A stretch of 64,000 nt of DNA from Steromphala cineraria (Eukaryota; Mollusca; Gastropoda; Trochida; Trochidae), in the NCBI GenBank assembly GCA_916613615.1, contig OU744720.1:2335749-2399748 (forward strand), read 5' to 3'. The notes beneath the pieces were generated by a model. That model was given only the letters and a program-made list of their open reading frames with translations. It was not told the origin of the DNA and did not search any database. A program made the translations under genes and the position numbers. Below, piece by piece: positions 62,078-64,000 of the stretch; positions within the stretch are counted from its first letter, which is position 1, and each line of letters begins with the position of its first letter.

Positions 62078-63050
62078 TTTAGCTCATCAGGTCTGAAAGT
62101 CCATCCGTCCGTCCATCCGTCCGTCCATCCGTAAACTTTTCACATTTTCGACTTCTTCTCCAGAACCAATGACTCTAGAGAGCTGAAATTTGATGTGCAG
62201 ACTCCTTGGCCAATGGGGATTCTAAATTGTAGATTTTGTGACCCCATGACCCCAAATGGGGTCACAGGGGTCAAAACCTTAAAATCCTATTTTCATCTTC
62301 TTCTCCAGTTCCAAAAAGTCTAGAGAGCTGAAAAGTTATGTGTAGACTCCTTGGCCAATGGGGATTCTAAATTGTAGATTTTGTGACCCCATGACCCCAA
62401 ATGGGGTCACAGGGGTCAAAACCTTAAAATCCTGTTTTCATCTTCTTCTCCAGTTCGAAAAGGTCTAGAGAGCTGAAAAATTGTGAGTAGACTCCTTGGC
62501 CAATGGGGATTCTAAATTGTAGATTTCATGAACCCATAACCCCAAATGGGGTCACAGGGGTCAAAACTTTAAAATCCTATTTTCATTTTCTTCTCCAGTT
62601 CCAAAAGGTCTAGAGAGCTGAAAGGTTGTGAGTAGACTCCTTGGCCAATGGGGATTCCTAATTGTACATTTCATGACCCCATGACCCCAAATGGGGTCAC
62701 AGGGGTCAAAACCTTAAAATCCTGTTTTCATCTTCTTCTCCAGTTCGAAAAGGTCTAGAGAGCTGAAAAGTTATGTGTAGACTCCTTGGCCAATGGGGAT
62801 TCTAAATTGTAGATTTTGTGACCCGAAGACCCCAAATAGGGTCACAGGGGTCACAACCTTAAAAACCTAATTTCATCTTCTTCTACAGTTCCAAAAGGTC
62901 TAGAGAGCTTCTGTTTAGACTCTTTGGCCAATTAAGATGCTAAATTTTACATTTGGTTACCCTTTGACCCAAAATGGGGTCACAGGGGTCAAAACCTTAA
63001 AGAACTATCCCCATCAAAAGTCTGATGAGCTACAGAGCCCATGGCTCTAT
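62078..63050 (+). mobile_element. Pearl/HINE-like tandem-core element, family A copy 2
   Basis: It opens TTAGCTCATCAGGTC, followed by a CCATCCGTCCGTCCATCCG microsatellite (62101-62132) and about six tandem 145-bp units. It closes with TCTGATGAGCTACAG (inverted partner of the start), hairpin AGAGCC-CAT-GGCTCT (about 63034-63048) and ATTTTTT. It is oriented opposite to copy 1 at 2.88 kb and is longer by about two units. There is no coding capacity. Confidence 0.85.
62200..63000 (+). repeat. Tandem array, 145-bp unit, about six copies
   Basis: GTCAC of the GGGGTCACAGGGGTCA phrase occurs at 62261, 62406, 62551, 62696, 62841 and 62979, so the spacing is 145, 145, 145, 145 and 138 bp. The strict period and near-identical inner units contrast with more diverged outer units. 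Confidence 0.95.
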
Positions 63051-63149
63051 TTTTTATCGGTTTGTCTCGACCACCAGAAATACAAATACCAACAGCTTTT
63101 TTGACATTCTATTTCTACTCTTGCTTCTTACTCTAGTGTACAACCACTG

Positions 63150-63408
63150 CAGATTTGTCTTCACAGCAGTGTGTAGTTGTGACGTCAATGTTAGCTCACA
63201 CGTCATAATGGCAGCCAATCTGCACGAGTTTTAGTTTCAGTATATTTTTGGCAATAACGCTTGAAATATGTGGGCGGGTAATAAACATAATACTAGATTT
63301 TTTTCAATCTAATACCCTCGTTGATGACTCTTTTGTCAAACTCAGTTAATATTCAATCTTACACTTATTCATAAAAAATACTTTAACTAGACGTCCGTTT
63401 AGTATCAA
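63150..63408 (+). mobile_element. Hairpin MITE with TGACGTCA site, copy 4 (diverged)
   Basis: It contains GTGACGTCAATG near 63180, CACGTCATAATGG, GGTAATAAACATAATACTA and the terminus CGTTTAGTATC. The order agrees with the copies at 23.80 and 41.98 kb, but the hairpin arms are eroded. Confidence 0.65.
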
Positions 63409-64000
63409 CATACAGCTTCTCCCTTGATGGTGGCATAGATGTCTTTCAATTACCCTTTTGTTTCTTATTTTGATTGGATTTTTAATTGCCTTTGCCGCCA
63501 AAGTATTATTTTACACTCAAATGATATACAAACATAGCAACAAAGCTAGTGGATCTAATATGAAAATTAAAGGCTTTCATTAAAATTACTGTTTATGAAC
63601 ATATGTTTGTGATTTTCCATATTAAGTCATATATTTTCCACTTTGATTGGTGATTTAACATATCATTTATCAAGTTGAAAATGAGATAAATCTTATATGG
63701 CTTTGAAAGCAGTAAGATTCGTAGGGGAGAGCGAGATCAATGTTAACACTATTTACTTCAGTGTTCACAATTATGTTTTTTTTTTTATATCCTCCAATAA
63801 CCGAAAACATTTAGTTAATTTACATTTTAACTTTCAATCTCAATGTCATAAAAACTTTTTTCATGTTTAGTTGTAAAGATATGACATGAACTGCAAGGAA
63901 CCGAAGTGTTAAAATTGACTCCGATCGACCATGATAAACAATTTTAACGACTTGATTAATGGCCCTCATTTGAGATCGTTTTACAAGCCATGAAGATCAT
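63409..64000. other. AT-rich sequence, nothing recognised
   Basis: No open frame, repeat end or RNA motif was identified in the last ~590 bp. Confidence 0.5.

Noticed and set aside
62200..63000. CRISPR-like regular repeats
   Set aside because: Units are contiguous 145-bp repeats without unique spacers, in a eukaryotic transposon setting.

Overview
The window is eukaryotic, AT-rich and essentially a gene desert. I find no host protein-coding gene, no rRNA and no functional tRNA gene in 64 kb. Almost every recognisable feature is a mobile element, a piece of one, or a duplicated non-coding block. The best guess for the source is a marine mollusc, perhaps a gastropod. The basis is tandem-repeat-cored elements built like molluscan 'pearl'/Helitron-related elements, short 'GAGTGAGTGAG' repeat fragments of a kind I associate with gastropod genomes, tRNA-derived SINEs and CR1/L2-type LINEs. 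This assignment is inference from repeat style and was not searched.

Layout. 1-0.7 kb: broken LINE reverse transcriptase (minus). 2.9-3.6 kb: first copy (minus) of a tandem-repeat element with a ~145-bp unit. 5.0-6.0 kb: a hairpin-rich, TGACGTCA-bearing element and a tRNA-derived SINE (minus). 6.1-10.85 kb: an inverted duplication with ~1-kb arms. 11-12.5 kb: a direct duplication. 12.8-13.6 kb: two inverted copies of a ~363-bp MITE with TTAA ends; a third copy lies at 25.9 kb. 14.5-16.5 kb and 21.95-23.6 kb: diverged direct copies of each other. 20.0-21.4 kb: an element with seven 165/171-bp units.

24.5-61 kb: the dominant structure is a very large, old, imperfect palindrome centred near 43,299. 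Eighteen inverted anchors, several of them perfect over 27-48 bp, pair the left arm (about 26.46-43.28 kb) with the right arm (about 43.32-59.95 kb). Insertions private to one arm interrupt the colinearity. On the left these are a Tc1-type transposon carrying a fold-back element, a SINE, short retro fragments and a hairpin MITE. On the right they are a small pearl-like element, a retroelement 3' end, a 155/166-bp tandem element and a 3.4-kb LINE. Direct repeats lie inside the arms too, so the region grew by repeated tandem and inverted duplication.

60.5-64 kb: a retroelement tail with a long pyrimidine microsatellite, the second (plus) copy of the ~145-bp-unit element, and another TGACGTCA-bearing MITE copy.

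Nothing here works as a pathway. The coherent stories are (1) a giant non-coding palindrome with a datable insertion history, (2) several families sharing one architecture (inverted sub-ends, CGTC-rich microsatellite, tandem core, terminal 3' hairpin), and (3) a fold-back element with perfect 92-bp ends inside a Tc1 transposase. Similarity statements come from reading and aligning by eye; no identity percentage was computed.
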